64,000 bases of DNA from UBA6107 sp964533735 (GCA_964533735.1 CAZHMD010000007.1:62001-126000); one strand, 5' to 3'; counted from the stretch's first letter, positions 26,872 through 36,315 are shown. The notes: generated by a model not told the origin, from the sequence alone. A program made the numbers and translations.

Positions 26872-28511
26872 ATTACCTCTTTTTGCGGCCTGTAATCCGA
26901 AAGCTCAGGAGAAAAACGTAACCCTTGAGATTCAAGGACGCGGATTCTATTAAGAGTTGCGGCTCCAAGGAGTAATTGCAGTGATATATCCACTACAGAC
27001 CTGTTTTGAGCAGACTCAAGATAAGACCCGCGAACCCAGTCGTTGAAGGCTCCCATCGCTGGCCCGCACCAGATCTGGTAATCCATTTCGCGGCCTTTTT
27101 CACCGATATTCGACCATCTGGAGGATAATCCCAGGTACCACCTGAATATGAGCGCCATCTTGTCTTTTGGTTTTTGATTTGCCCGTTCGATCTGTTTGGG
27201 GTCGCGTTCGTTGAAAAAGCGGACACACTCATCCCAAATGGCGTCCAGACTATTTCTGAAGATGGTTGTTTCCAGTTTTTCTCTCTCATCCGCAGGGATC
27301 TCTTCTATAGAATTGTAGCGCTGGTAGAGCTCGAATAATTTTTGTCCGCGCATGGCGAACATTGTGCCGCGCTTTAAAACCTGGACTTTCACCCCCATCT
27401 CGAACATGTCACTTGCAGGAGCCATTGCCACATCTGTCATTTCCATCTGGGCTAGCAGATTCCTGGTATGTTCGGACGCTCCCGCTTCAATACATCCCTG
27501 GTTGATGGAACCCGTAGTGATGTAAGCCGCTCCCATCATGAAAGCTGCCAGCGCTGAAGACGGGGTGGCAATCCCGCCTGCGGCACCAACCCTGACGAGG
27601 GTTGCGTATTGATATTTATTCTGCATCTCATTGCGCAAGCGGATGATCGCAGGCAGCACCCCCACCAAAGGGCGATTATCGGTGTGTCCACCAGAATCCG
27701 CTTCCACGGTAATATCGTCCGCCATCGGTACAAATTTTGCCAGTTTTGCCTGTAAATCAGTGATTAATCCCTCGCTCACAAGTTGATTCAGAATTTCATC
27801 TGGAGCGGATTGAAGGAACTTGCTCGCCACCTCTTTACGGGAAACCTTGGCGATAATGTGATTTCCGCTAATGATACTTCCATCAGAATTTTGGCTCAGT
27901 CCGGAAACCCTGTAACGCACCAGGTTTTTTGTCACATTGAGATAAGCCGAGGCTTCAATGACCTTAATGCCGTGCTCTAAATACAACTCCGCTGTTTTTT
28001 GCTCAAGAGATGGTTCAAATGGACTGTTGATCAGGTTGAACGCATAGGGTCTATCTCCAAGCGCTTCTTTGATAATATTGATCGCTTTCTCAATTCTTGA
28101 GGGGACGCATCCACCTGCACCAAATGAACCCATAAATCCTGATTTACCCAGGCTAATGACGAATTCTTCAGAAGCAATGGCGTTCGCCATCGCCCCACCA
28201 TAAAGCGGGTATTTGAGGTTGTAGGTATTCAGGAATGCAGGGTCGCCGAAAGATTCAATTAAGAAGGGTTGGGAAAACCCGATCACCTTCCATTCGCTTT
28301 CGATGGTTGAAATGGCTAGTTGGTCGGAAACGAAACTGTCGCTGTCATTCTCAATAAGGATGACAGGTTCCGAGAAATTCTGCAGCATGGTGGCAAGTAA
28401 CTCTTGTGATAATGCCTTTGGTTTTGCCGTGCCGTTCCAAAAGAATGGATTTTGCTTGTTTATACTTTTAATGACAGTAGTATTTTGGTTAGATTGAGAA
28501 AGGTTGCTCAT
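26868..28511 (-). CDS. PfaD-family trans-acting enoyl reductase (nitronate-monooxygenase fold)
   Basis: 547 residues matching the PfaD/PksE-type flavin reductases of polyunsaturated fatty acid and trans-AT systems: YPLYGGAMANAIASEEFV near residue 100, GSFGAGG, VEADSGGHTDNRPL at the flavin site, RVGAAGGIATP, a GSINQGCIEAG segment, and the long C-terminal part ending in SPELSDYRP. The family reduces trans-enoyl intermediates on a partner synthase using NAD(P)H and FMN. It is on the opposite strand, tail to tail with the second PPTase and with overlapping stop codons. The large synthase lacks its own enoyl reductase, so the two very likely act together. Confidence 0.9.
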   Translation of the reverse strand: MSNLSQSNQNTTVIKSINKQNPFFWNGTAKPKALSQELLATMLQNFSEPVILIENDSDSFVSDQLAISTIESEWKVIGFSQPFLIESFGDPAFLNTYNLKYPLYGGAMANAIASEEFVISLGKSGFMGSFGAGGCVPSRIEKAINIIKEALGDRPYAFNLINSPFEPSLEQKTAELYLEHGIKVIEASAYLNVTKNLVRYRVSGLSQNSDGSIISGNHIIAKVSRKEVASKFLQSAPDEILNQLVSEGLITDLQAKLAKFVPMADDITVEADSGGHTDNRPLVGVLPAIIRLRNEMQNKYQYATLVRVGAAGGIATPSSALAAFMMGAAYITTGSINQGCIEAGASEHTRNLLAQMEMTDVAMAPASDMFEMGVKVQVLKRGTMFAMRGQKLFELYQRYNSIEEIPADEREKLETTIFRNSLDAIWDECVRFFNERDPKQIERANQKPKDKMALIFRWYLGLSSRWSNIGEKGREMDYQIWCGPAMGAFNDWVRGSYLESAQNRSVVDISLQLLLGAATLNRIRVLESQGLRFSPELSDYRPQKEVI

Positions 28512-28677
28512 AGATGCTCACCATTATTTTCCTTTACAAGAGTAACCCCAAGGACACCATTTTGATACTATTAACGGCTTCATTTCCACGGCGGAATTAA
28601 TACTTCGGACTGTAAAGCAAATGCAAGCGAAAGATGAGTATTTACATCAACACGCCACGCTTTCTTTCCTCATCAAC

Positions 28678-28683
28678 TATAAT
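28678..28683 (+). promoter_or_regulatory. -10-like TATAAT just before the sensor-kinase start
   Basis: A perfect TATAAT lies nine bases before the ATG at 28693, which itself has no purine-rich ribosome site. If used, transcription would begin within a few bases of the start codon and give a leaderless or nearly leaderless message. No clear -35 is present. Confidence 0.35.
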
Positions 28684-28692
28684 TATCAATGA

Positions 28693-30723
28693 ATGGAAAA
28701 CAATCCTGATACCATGCGATGGTTGAAATATACAGGTGGTGTGATCCTTTTGGGGATCATTTATCATCTTGCCGCCAGGCTTGGCTTGCTCATGGCCAAT
28801 GTCCAGCCCAATACTTCGCCGGTGTGGCCGCCAACCGGGATCGCAATTGCGGCATTGTTGCTCTTTGGAAAAAAATATTGGCCGGGCATCACCCTGGGTG
28901 TGATCTTTGGTTACTTATTCAACAATAATGCCCTTAATGTTTCCATTGGTTTGGCAATTGGTAACACACTCGAAGCGGTTGTTGCAGTTTATCTTCTGCG
29001 CAAGTTTATGGATTTTCACAATTCACTCGATCGCATCCAGGATGTGATCGGATTGGGCGTTTTCGGCGCGCTTGCAACCACCATCTCCGCCACGCTAGGC
29101 GTCATCACATTATTAATTGTCGGGGCGGAAATACAACCTTTTGTCTGGACGATTTGGTTCACCTGGTGGATCGGGGACTTCATGGGTGCACTGGTTATTA
29201 CACCTTTGCTGCTCATCTGGTTCACCTGTTGGCCGCTAAAATGGAAACGCCGAACCATGATCGAAGCAGGCATTGTCCTCATCCTGCTGCTCATGGTCAT
29301 GATCTATGTGTTTGGCAACCAGACACTTGGTCAGGTGACCCACGAAGCAATGATCTATGTCATCTTTCCCTTTGTGATGTACGCAGCGCTGAGATTCACT
29401 CAATTCGGGGCGGTCAATTCAGTGGCTCTGGTTGCTGGCATTGCCATTTACGGCACAGCGGTAGGAACCGGACCGCTGGTACGCAGCACGATCAATGAAT
29501 CCCTGATTCTCCTGCAAACCTTTATGGGTGTGGTTTCCCTCACAGCGCTAACGTTGGCTGCAACCACTTCACAACGACAGGCAGCTGAAGAGGCTTTACG
29601 TCAGAGGGTGGATGATCTTGCGAAATTAAACGACTCGTCACAAACCTTCCTCGGCATCTTTGAAACTCTAACTATGTATGAAACGGTCTGCCGATTCGCA
29701 GTTGAAAAATTCGGAGCGACTGGCGCATGGATCGAGCTTGAAACCGGTGACGAAAAAGCCGGGTCTGTTGTTGGTCCTTTCGGGATTTCTGGAAACCAGG
29801 TCCAACAGATCAAGTTGTCACTTGCTGAGCAAAACGCCGCGAATGAACAAGAGAACACCAGGTTCGACCATTTTTCAAAGGAAAGTATCAGTGGGATTCT
29901 GGCATTCCTCCCATTAAATTTCGCAGCAAAAGGGATTGGAAAGCTCGCCCTGATGAGTAAGGACGTGAAATTCTTCAGCCCCGATCGTGAGATTCTTCTG
30001 GATTCATATGCGAACCTGGCAGCTGTCGCCATCCAGAATACCTGGTTATTAGACCAGGTGAAAAGCGGTAATGAACGCTTGCATGCACTCTCGCACCGTT
30101 TGATGGAAGTGCAGGAGGCTGAAAAATTAAACCTCAGCCGGGAATTGCACGATGAATCCGGGCAGGTGATCTCGGCCATGATGGTGCAATTGGGCTTGCT
30201 CGAGCGGGATGCGAATAATCCAGAAATGATTAAAAAGTACGCCCAGGAACTCAAACGCATCGCTTCTGATGTGTTGAGCAACCTGCATGAAATGGCTGTC
30301 CGTCTCAGACCAGCCAGCCTGGACCACCTGGGATTGGTGACTGCCCTGGAACAATACATATCCGATTTTAGCCGGCAGCACAGCCTGGATGTCCAGTTCG
30401 AGACCGTGGGCATCACCGGCAAACGTCACTCGCTGGAAATTGAAACAGCAATCTTCCGCATCGTCCAGGAATCGCTCACCAATGTGCTTCTGCATGCACA
30501 TGCTTCCCGTGCGGATGTCCTGCTCAGTCAGCGGAAGAGCATCTTGAGTGTGATCATTGAAGATAATGGGGTGGGGTTCATCCCCGAGAATGTTGCCACC
30601 CATACGCATTTAGGTTTATTTGGAATGCGCGAACGCGTGGAAATGCTGGGTGGCAAGTTCTCGATTGAAAGCAATCCCGGCAAGGGTACCACTATCCAGG
30701 TGGAGGTGCCGAATGGCGATTAA
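28693..30723 (+). CDS. MASE1-GAF sensor histidine kinase (NarX/LiaS-like HisKA_3 type)
   Basis: 676 residues. The first 300 residues form a MASE1-type membrane sensor with about eight hydrophobic helices and the family motif VWPPTGIAIAALL. A GAF-like region follows (about 325-470). The HisKA_3 dimerisation region has LSRELHDESGQ with phospho-acceptor His486, and the C-terminal ATPase has an ESLTNVLLHA N-box, EDNGVGF and LGLFGMRERVEMLGG. The stop overlaps the response-regulator gene by 11 bases, so the two form one signalling pair. The signal is unknown. It diverges from the PfaD-like gene across 181 bases, so control of the cluster or of the downstream ABC transporter is possible but unproven. 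Confidence 0.92.
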   Translation: MENNPDTMRWLKYTGGVILLGIIYHLAARLGLLMANVQPNTSPVWPPTGIAIAALLLFGKKYWPGITLGVIFGYLFNNNALNVSIGLAIGNTLEAVVAVYLLRKFMDFHNSLDRIQDVIGLGVFGALATTISATLGVITLLIVGAEIQPFVWTIWFTWWIGDFMGALVITPLLLIWFTCWPLKWKRRTMIEAGIVLILLLMVMIYVFGNQTLGQVTHEAMIYVIFPFVMYAALRFTQFGAVNSVALVAGIAIYGTAVGTGPLVRSTINESLILLQTFMGVVSLTALTLAATTSQRQAAEEALRQRVDDLAKLNDSSQTFLGIFETLTMYETVCRFAVEKFGATGAWIELETGDEKAGSVVGPFGISGNQVQQIKLSLAEQNAANEQENTRFDHFSKESISGILAFLPLNFAAKGIGKLALMSKDVKFFSPDREILLDSYANLAAVAIQNTWLLDQVKSGNERLHALSHRLMEVQEAEKLNLSRELHDESGQVISAMMVQLGLLERDANNPEMIKKYAQELKRIASDVLSNLHEMAVRLRPASLDHLGLVTALEQYISDFSRQHSLDVQFETVGITGKRHSLEIETAIFRIVQESLTNVLLHAHASRADVLLSQRKSILSVIIEDNGVGFIPENVATHTHLGLFGMRERVEMLGGKFSIESNPGKGTTIQVEVPNGD

Positions 30724-31351
30724 GGTGATCATCGCGGATGACCATGCCATCGTAAGAGCAGGCCTGCGCACCCTCATCACCTCCGAGAAGGACCTTGAAC
30801 TGATCGGTGAAGCCACCGGGGGTTTGGAGGCTATTGAAAAGGTTGACCAATTATCCCCCGATGTACTCGTGTTGGACATCAGCATGCCGGATAAAGACGG
30901 CATCGAGGTCATCCGGACCTTGAAAATGGGAGAAAAAGCCTGCGCGATACTGGTGTTAACCGTCCACGAGGATGACGCCTTGTTGCGCGAAGCAGTTCGG
31001 CTGGGAGCTGCAGGTTACATCCTGAAACATGCTGCAGAATCTGAACTGATCTCAGCCATTCGCTCTGTATTCCGCGGCGAGCTTTACATCCACCCTAAGA
31101 TGATCCGCTCGCTGCTCCAAAATGAATCCTCTGCTACCGTGCCGGAGCAATCCACCCTGGAGAAACTCACATTGCGCGAAGTGGAAGTGCTCAAGTTGAT
31201 CGTCCAGGGATATACCAATAAACAGGTGGCTGAAGAATTGGGGATCAGCATCCGCACCGTTGAAGGTCATCGGGCGAATTTGACGGATAAGCTTGCTATC
31301 CGCAGCCGCGTTGACTTGCTGCGCTATGCCCGCGACCATCACCTGATCTGA
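30713..31351 (+). CDS. NarL/FixJ-family response regulator
   Basis: 212 residues. The receiver domain starts VIIADDHAIVRAG, has phospho-acceptor Asp55 in VLDISMPDKDG, a Thr in VLTVHEDD and a Lys in YILKHAA. The C-terminal LuxR-type helix-turn-helix has LTLREVEVLKLIVQGYTNKQVAEEL followed by the recognition helix in SIRTVEGHRANL. The ATG at 30713 is chosen because it begins the receiver fold exactly; a longer frame is open upstream but lies inside the kinase gene. It is co-transcribed with the kinase and followed by a strong terminator. Confidence 0.93.
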   Translation: MAIKVIIADDHAIVRAGLRTLITSEKDLELIGEATGGLEAIEKVDQLSPDVLVLDISMPDKDGIEVIRTLKMGEKACAILVLTVHEDDALLREAVRLGAAGYILKHAAESELISAIRSVFRGELYIHPKMIRSLLQNESSATVPEQSTLEKLTLREVEVLKLIVQGYTNKQVAEELGISIRTVEGHRANLTDKLAIRSRVDLLRYARDHHLI

Positions 31352-31370
31352 AACCTTCATGCAACATGCT

Positions 31371-31405
31371 TCAACCCCGTACTTACTACGGGGTTGATTA
31401 TTTTT
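31371..31405 (+). terminator. Intrinsic terminator after the two-component genes
   Basis: A perfect 10-bp stem (TCAACCCCGT with ACGGGGTTGA) with a 7-base loop is followed by TTATTTTTC. It is 20 bases after the response-regulator stop and separates this operon from the ABC transporter. Confidence 0.85.
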
Positions 31406-31462
31406 CAGATAAGGGTTAATTACGGATTTCCACACAAAAAAACCCCAAATTACTGCGCTTAC

Positions 31463-31490
31463 TTTTTGGCTTCGAAATTCCTACTATAAA
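31463..31490 (+). promoter_or_regulatory. Possible promoter of the BMP-type ABC operon
   Basis: TTTTTG (31463-31468) and TATAAA (31485-31490) are 16 bases apart, 43 bases before the transporter ATG and just after the upstream terminator. The -10 is good, the -35 weak. Confidence 0.35.
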
Positions 31491-31532
31491 AGGGCAACCA
31501 TCGTCGAATGGATTACTTTTTGTTAGGAGCTT

Positions 31533-33086
31533 ATGGAAGAGACACAACCATTTCCATTTGGAAACTCACCGATCATCGAAATGAAGGGGATTTGCAAGCA
31601 GTTTCCCGGTGTGTTAGCCAATGATCATATTGATCTGAAAATCCACAAATCAGAAATCCATGCCTTATTAGGCGAAAATGGCGCCGGGAAAAGCACCCTG
31701 ATGAAGGTGCTTTACGGGTTTTACAAACTCGATGAAGGGACGATTTTTTTCAATGGTAACCCGGTGCAGATTAAAACGCCTGCTGATGCGCGCCAGTTGA
31801 ACATTGGCATGGTTTTCCAGGTGTTAAATCTCATCCCCGCGATGAGCGTACTTGAAAACATTGCCCTATTCCTCAAGGATCTTCCCGCGGCGTACAATCC
31901 GGCAAAACTACGAAAACGGATTACCGAGTTTTCCGGAAAATATGGACTCGCGGTTAACCCGGATGACCTGGTTTCCCAGCTTTCAATCGGTGAGCAGCAA
32001 AAGGTCGAGATCCTCAAACTGCTCCTCTCTGACTCTCAAGTTTTGATCCTGGATGAGCCTACCCGCGTTCTGGCTCCTCACGAGGTTGAGGGTTTGTTCA
32101 AGGTTATTGATAATTTAAAGGAGAATGGGTACGCCATCGTCCTGATCGCACACAAATTACGCGAGGTGCTGGATAGCGCTGACAGGATTACCGTGCTTCG
32201 CGCTGGACGTGTGGCAGGAAGCATCCTGGGTGCTGAAGCCAGCGAAGAAAAGCTGATCCAGATGATGTTCGACAAGCAGCTCACCAGCCGTATCGTTCGG
32301 GAGGAGAGATCTGCTTCCGCGGATCCGGTGTTGGAACTGATTTCCTTCAATACACATGCCGAAGGGACTGCAGTCAGCCTTAAAGACATTAACCTGAAGG
32401 TTTTTCCCGGTGAGATCGTTGGGGTTGCGGGAGTTTCCGGCAACGGTCAAAAAGAATTATGCGATGCCATATTAGGCATGGAAAAAGTGATCTCCGGCAA
32501 AAAACTGCTGCAAGGGATAGATTTCTCGCATAAATCAACCGGTCAGATGCGTAAATTTGGGTTGGGGTTCATCCCTGAGAATCCACTCACCATGGCAACC
32601 GTCCCTTTCATGTCCGTCATGGAAAACATCGCCATCACCCGAACTGCAGATTATTCCAGGTACGGCGGACTCAACATGGATTGGAATTTGGTCCGGGAAG
32701 ACACTAAAAAGTCTCTGGAAAAATTTGGTTTCACCTTCTCCTATTACACTCCTGTAAAAGCACTGTCAGGCGGAAATCTGCAGCGGCTGATCATTGCCCG
32801 TGAAATGATGAAAGACCCCAGGTTGATCATTGCCTCCTACCTGACTCGTGGGTTGGATGTGCAGAGCACCCTGGTTGCCAGGCAGGAATTGATGCAGGCG
32901 CGTAATGATGGCACTGGTGTTTTGCTGATCTCCGAAGACCTGGAAGAGCTATTCTCACTCAGTGATCGTTTGATTGTTCTTTTTGAAGGCAGGATCGTTG
33001 GAGAGTTCTTACCAGCGGAAACAAACCTGTATGAAATTGGCTATCTCATGACTGGATCAAAGGGTACCCATGACTCCTGGCACTAA
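31533..33086 (+). CDS. ABC transporter double ATP-binding protein, nucleoside/BMP type
   Basis: 517 residues with two nucleotide-binding domains. The first has Walker A GENGAGKST, signature LSIGEQQKVEI and Walker B LILDEPTRVLAPHE. The second has the degenerate Walker A-like GVSGNGQKE normal for this class, signature LSGGNLQRLIIARE and an unusual Walker B region LIIASYLTRGLDV, where relatives usually have a PTRGLD. It powers uptake through the two permeases that follow; the set with the BMP-type binding protein matches the YufO-P-Q/BmpA nucleoside importers. It overlaps the next gene by 17 bases. Confidence 0.92.
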   Translation: MEETQPFPFGNSPIIEMKGICKQFPGVLANDHIDLKIHKSEIHALLGENGAGKSTLMKVLYGFYKLDEGTIFFNGNPVQIKTPADARQLNIGMVFQVLNLIPAMSVLENIALFLKDLPAAYNPAKLRKRITEFSGKYGLAVNPDDLVSQLSIGEQQKVEILKLLLSDSQVLILDEPTRVLAPHEVEGLFKVIDNLKENGYAIVLIAHKLREVLDSADRITVLRAGRVAGSILGAEASEEKLIQMMFDKQLTSRIVREERSASADPVLELISFNTHAEGTAVSLKDINLKVFPGEIVGVAGVSGNGQKELCDAILGMEKVISGKKLLQGIDFSHKSTGQMRKFGLGFIPENPLTMATVPFMSVMENIAITRTADYSRYGGLNMDWNLVREDTKKSLEKFGFTFSYYTPVKALSGGNLQRLIIAREMMKDPRLIIASYLTRGLDVQSTLVARQELMQARNDGTGVLLISEDLEELFSLSDRLIVLFEGRIVGEFLPAETNLYEIGYLMTGSKGTHDSWH

Positions 33087-34134
33087 ATCATTAACCAATT
33101 TATCAGCAACTGGCAAGAAAATTCTGCAGGCAATGCTTCGCAATGGTTTGACCATTTTATTGGCGTTGACACTTTTTGCAGTTATCCTCCTCATCAGGGG
33201 TGCCAATCCATTTTCCTCTTATCGCGACCTGTTCAAAGCCACACTCGGGAGTAGTTATGGTTTTTCCGAAGTGATCGTGGCGATGATCCCCATCCTGCTG
33301 ACAGCCCTGGCGGTTGCGCTTCCCTCCAGGATCGGCATGATCAATGTCGGTGGTGAAGGGCAGTTGTATTTGGGAGGCATCTTTGCAACTTTTGCTGCTT
33401 TAGCCTTCCAGGACTTGCCAGCCTGGATACTGCTTCCCCTGATGGTTATCCTCGGAATTCTCGGGGGTGCTTTGTGGGCTTTCCTGCCAGCGTACTTCAA
33501 ATCCATCGGTTTAGTAAATGAAACCATCACTACATTATTGATGAACTCCATCGCTCCCAAGATCGCAGGTCTGTTGGTATTTGGGTTCTGGCACTCTCCA
33601 CGCGAAACCAATATGACCCCTAATTTTGTGGAGGCCGCGCGCCTGCCAACGTTTTTTGGAACGCGCGTTCACCTGGGTATTGTATTTGGTCTGGTCCTTT
33701 TAGTAGTCTTCTGGTTTGTAATGAAGAAAACCCGTTGGGGTCTGGAGATGCGCACAATTGGCGGCAATGTTCAAGCTGCAAGGAGAAACGGAATCCCGGT
33801 CTCAACTTATATGCTCATCGTGTTCTGCATCAGCGGCGGGATCGCCGGACTTGCGGGCATGGCTCAGGTTTCAGGTTTTTACGGACTGCTGATCCCGAAC
33901 TTCTCCCCCGGTTATGGTTACATGGGATTCCTCATCAGCTGGCTGGCAGGGGGTGACCCGCTTGGCATTTTGTTGATGGCTTTTGTGGTTTCCATCATCA
34001 TGACAGGTGGAAACATGTTGCAGATCACCATTGGATTGCCTTATGCCGTTATCAACCTGTTGCTGGCGTTCACCCTCTTTATCGTTTTGGCGAAACCAAC
34101 ATTATCGATATTACGTAAAGGAAAAACTGCATGA
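33070..34134 (+). CDS. ABC transporter permease (BMP/nucleoside type, first)
   Basis: 354 residues with about ten hydrophobic segments and the BPD_transp_2 pattern: RIGMINVGGEGQLYLGG around residues 78-94, KSIGLVNETITTLLMNSIA in the middle, and a late GYGYMGFLISWLAGGDPLG. It corresponds to YufP-like permeases. It overlaps both neighbours (17 bases upstream, 4 downstream), so it is strictly coupled to them and forms half of the membrane channel. Confidence 0.9.
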   Translation: MTPGTKSLTNLSATGKKILQAMLRNGLTILLALTLFAVILLIRGANPFSSYRDLFKATLGSSYGFSEVIVAMIPILLTALAVALPSRIGMINVGGEGQLYLGGIFATFAALAFQDLPAWILLPLMVILGILGGALWAFLPAYFKSIGLVNETITTLLMNSIAPKIAGLLVFGFWHSPRETNMTPNFVEAARLPTFFGTRVHLGIVFGLVLLVVFWFVMKKTRWGLEMRTIGGNVQAARRNGIPVSTYMLIVFCISGGIAGLAGMAQVSGFYGLLIPNFSPGYGYMGFLISWLAGGDPLGILLMAFVVSIIMTGGNMLQITIGLPYAVINLLLAFTLFIVLAKPTLSILRKGKTA

Positions 34135-35048
34135 GCCTGCTTGCATTGTTAGGCGTACTATCCAGTGCCATCTTTTCAGGTACTTCCCTGTTGTATGCCA
34201 CCCTGGGTGAGGTGGTTTCGGAACGCTCTGGAACTGTAAACCTGGGGCTTGAAGGCGTTTTATTGGTTAGTGCCGCGACGGGATATGGGGTTACCGTGAC
34301 GACCGGTAATCCATTTCTCGGGGTGCTGGCCTCTATGTTGGCAGGTGGTTTGGTAAATATGGTTTTCGCCTACCTGGTTGTCACCCGCAAAGCTAACCAG
34401 CTGGCCTCCGGTCTGGCATTGATGTTTTTCGGTTACGGCTTAAGTTCACTCATCGGTAAACCTTTCATCGGCAAAATGATCACCAGTCTCCCGCGATATA
34501 TGTTCCCGGGGCTGGAGGGACTTCCCCTTCGATTTACTTCGCTCTTCAAGTTTGATCTCCTGATCTACATGGTCATCCCGGTATGTGTATTCATCTGGTG
34601 GTTGCTTTACCGCACCCGTTGGGGATTAGGTCTTCGGGCAGTGGGAGAAAACGCGGAAACGGCTTATGCTTCCGGGCGGAATCCGGCAGCCATCAAATAC
34701 CAGGCTTTGTTTGTTGGCGGGCTGCTGGCAGGTTTAGGCGCAGCCCATCTTTCAATTGCATTCACAATGAACTGGGCAGAATACATGACTGGTGGAAGGG
34801 GTTTCATTGCCATTGCGTTGGTGATCTTTTCCAAATGGCACCCGATTCGTGCCATTGCCGGGGTGTTGGTTTTCAGCGGGGCTGTCGCGTTCCAACTCCT
34901 TTTGCAGGTGAGCGGTGTGAATGTCTCACCGTTTATCCTTGATATGATCCCGTTTGTTTTAACTTTATCAGTCCTGCTTATTTGGGGGGGAACTCGTAAA
35001 CACTCCGCACCCGCAACGCTGGGTCGTGTCTACCAGGGGACAGAATAA
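34131..35048 (+). CDS. ABC transporter permease (BMP/nucleoside type, second)
   Basis: 305 residues, strongly hydrophobic, with the matching family pattern: LLYATLGEVVSERSGTVNLG near residues 22-41, VVTRKANQLASGLALMF, and RGFIAIALVIFSKWHPIRA. It is the YufQ-like partner of the upstream permease and overlaps it by 4 bases. The gene for the binding protein follows after 86 bases. Confidence 0.9.
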   Translation: MSLLALLGVLSSAIFSGTSLLYATLGEVVSERSGTVNLGLEGVLLVSAATGYGVTVTTGNPFLGVLASMLAGGLVNMVFAYLVVTRKANQLASGLALMFFGYGLSSLIGKPFIGKMITSLPRYMFPGLEGLPLRFTSLFKFDLLIYMVIPVCVFIWWLLYRTRWGLGLRAVGENAETAYASGRNPAAIKYQALFVGGLLAGLGAAHLSIAFTMNWAEYMTGGRGFIAIALVIFSKWHPIRAIAGVLVFSGAVAFQLLLQVSGVNVSPFILDMIPFVLTLSVLLIWGGTRKHSAPATLGRVYQGTE

Positions 35049-35134
35049 GCTCACAACTGGACTCGAAAGGAGGTATGGAGGTTTTTACGATTTATTTCGA
35101 ATTTGACTTTCAATAATCTAAAAAGGAGAATGAA

Positions 35135-36298
35135 ATGAAAAAAGTGTTTGGAATCCTCTCAATACTGATGGTTATTGCCTTCACCTTGAGTGCCTGTGCA
35201 AAACCAACCGTTGCGCCCACGGAAGCACCCGTTGTTAAAACTGAAGCCCCTGTGGTTGTCACTGAAGCCCCCACCGCAGCCCCAACAGAAGAACCCGTGT
35301 GTTTGACCATTGGCGCAACATACGGCGGACCCATCATGGATGCCGGTTACAACCAGGCAATGCATGAAGCGGTCATGGCCATCAAAGAGAATATCGCCTG
35401 TGTGGAAATCATCGAAGCCGAGAATGTTTACGATGAAGCCGGCGCAACCTCAACCATCGAGAATATGATCTCCGAAGGTGCGGGGATGATCTTCGCAACC
35501 GCGTATGCCCACCAGTATCCCGCCTTAACCCTCTCCCAAAAATACCCGGATGTTATTTTTGAGCACGTCGGCGGATGGGAAATGGGCGCGAATTTTGCCA
35601 ACATCTTTGGGAAACCACCCGATGTCTGGTACATGATGGGTGTTGCAGCTGGTATGATGACCAAGACCAATAAGCTTGGTTTTGTGGCAGCCTTCCCCCT
35701 GGCATGGACGGATGTTTTTGTGAACGCTTACACGCTTGGCGCTCAGTCGGTCAACCCTGAAGTTCAGGTCATAGTTGCATACACATTTGCCTGGGGCGAT
35801 AGCGCCAAGGAAGCAGAAACAACCAACTCCCTGATTAACCAGGAAGCTGATGTGATCACCATGCATGTTGACTCACCGCAAACCATTGTCTCAACTGCCG
35901 AGTCACGCGGTGTTTATTCCATCGGTTACCAGAACCTGGCAGCCCAGCAGTTTGCTCCCAAGTACTGGATCACTGGTCAGGGCTTTACCCTTGGTGGAAA
36001 ATTCACCTGGTTAGCCTCCACAGTCCTTGACAAGACCTGGACTCCAATCTTCCTGCGCTGCGGGCTTTCCGATGGCTGTATGGCAATCGCTCCGTTTGGA
36101 CCTGAAGTTCCCCAGGAAGTAAAAGACAAGGTCGCCGAAGTACAGGCAGGTCTTGAAGCTGGAACGATCGTGACCTTTGCTGGCCCGATCAAGGATCAGG
36201 ATGGTAACATCAAGATCAATGAAGGCGAAGTTTTGACTGATGATGCCATGAGCAATGTCGATTGGTTTGTTCTGGGTGTCACTGGCAGCCCTAAATAA
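35135..36298 (+). CDS. BMP-family substrate-binding lipoprotein
   Basis: 387 residues. The N-terminus is a lipoprotein signal with LSAC and the lipidated Cys21, then a Thr/Pro/Glu/Val-rich linker of PTEAPV repeats to about residue 55, then a BMP/BmpA-type fold (YGGPIMDAGYNQAMHEAV, AYAHQYPALTLSQKYPDV, HVGGWEMGANFANIFG). BMP proteins bind nucleosides, nucleobases or related compounds outside the membrane and hand them to the permeases encoded just before. The neighbouring FdrA and YlbE-like genes support a purine- or ureide-type substrate. AAAAAGGAG gives a good ribosome site. Confidence 0.92.
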   Translation: MKKVFGILSILMVIAFTLSACAKPTVAPTEAPVVKTEAPVVVTEAPTAAPTEEPVCLTIGATYGGPIMDAGYNQAMHEAVMAIKENIACVEIIEAENVYDEAGATSTIENMISEGAGMIFATAYAHQYPALTLSQKYPDVIFEHVGGWEMGANFANIFGKPPDVWYMMGVAAGMMTKTNKLGFVAAFPLAWTDVFVNAYTLGAQSVNPEVQVIVAYTFAWGDSAKEAETTNSLINQEADVITMHVDSPQTIVSTAESRGVYSIGYQNLAAQQFAPKYWITGQGFTLGGKFTWLASTVLDKTWTPIFLRCGLSDGCMAIAPFGPEVPQEVKDKVAEVQAGLEAGTIVTFAGPIKDQDGNIKINEGEVLTDDAMSNVDWFVLGVTGSPK

Positions 36299-36315
36299 CT
36301 CTCTCCTTAAGGGAT

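Noticed and set aside
29601..30422. A 273-codon minus-strand frame inside the sensor kinase gene.
   Set aside because: The opposite strand encodes a complete GAF, HisKA_3 and ATPase chain with all motifs; this is an antisense shadow rich in Ser, Arg and Cys.
35075..35116. A 13-codon frame right behind a strong AAAGGAGGT sequence between the second permease and the BMP gene.
   Set aside because: The purine run touches the ATG, too close for normal initiation, and the peptide has no run of regulatory codons.
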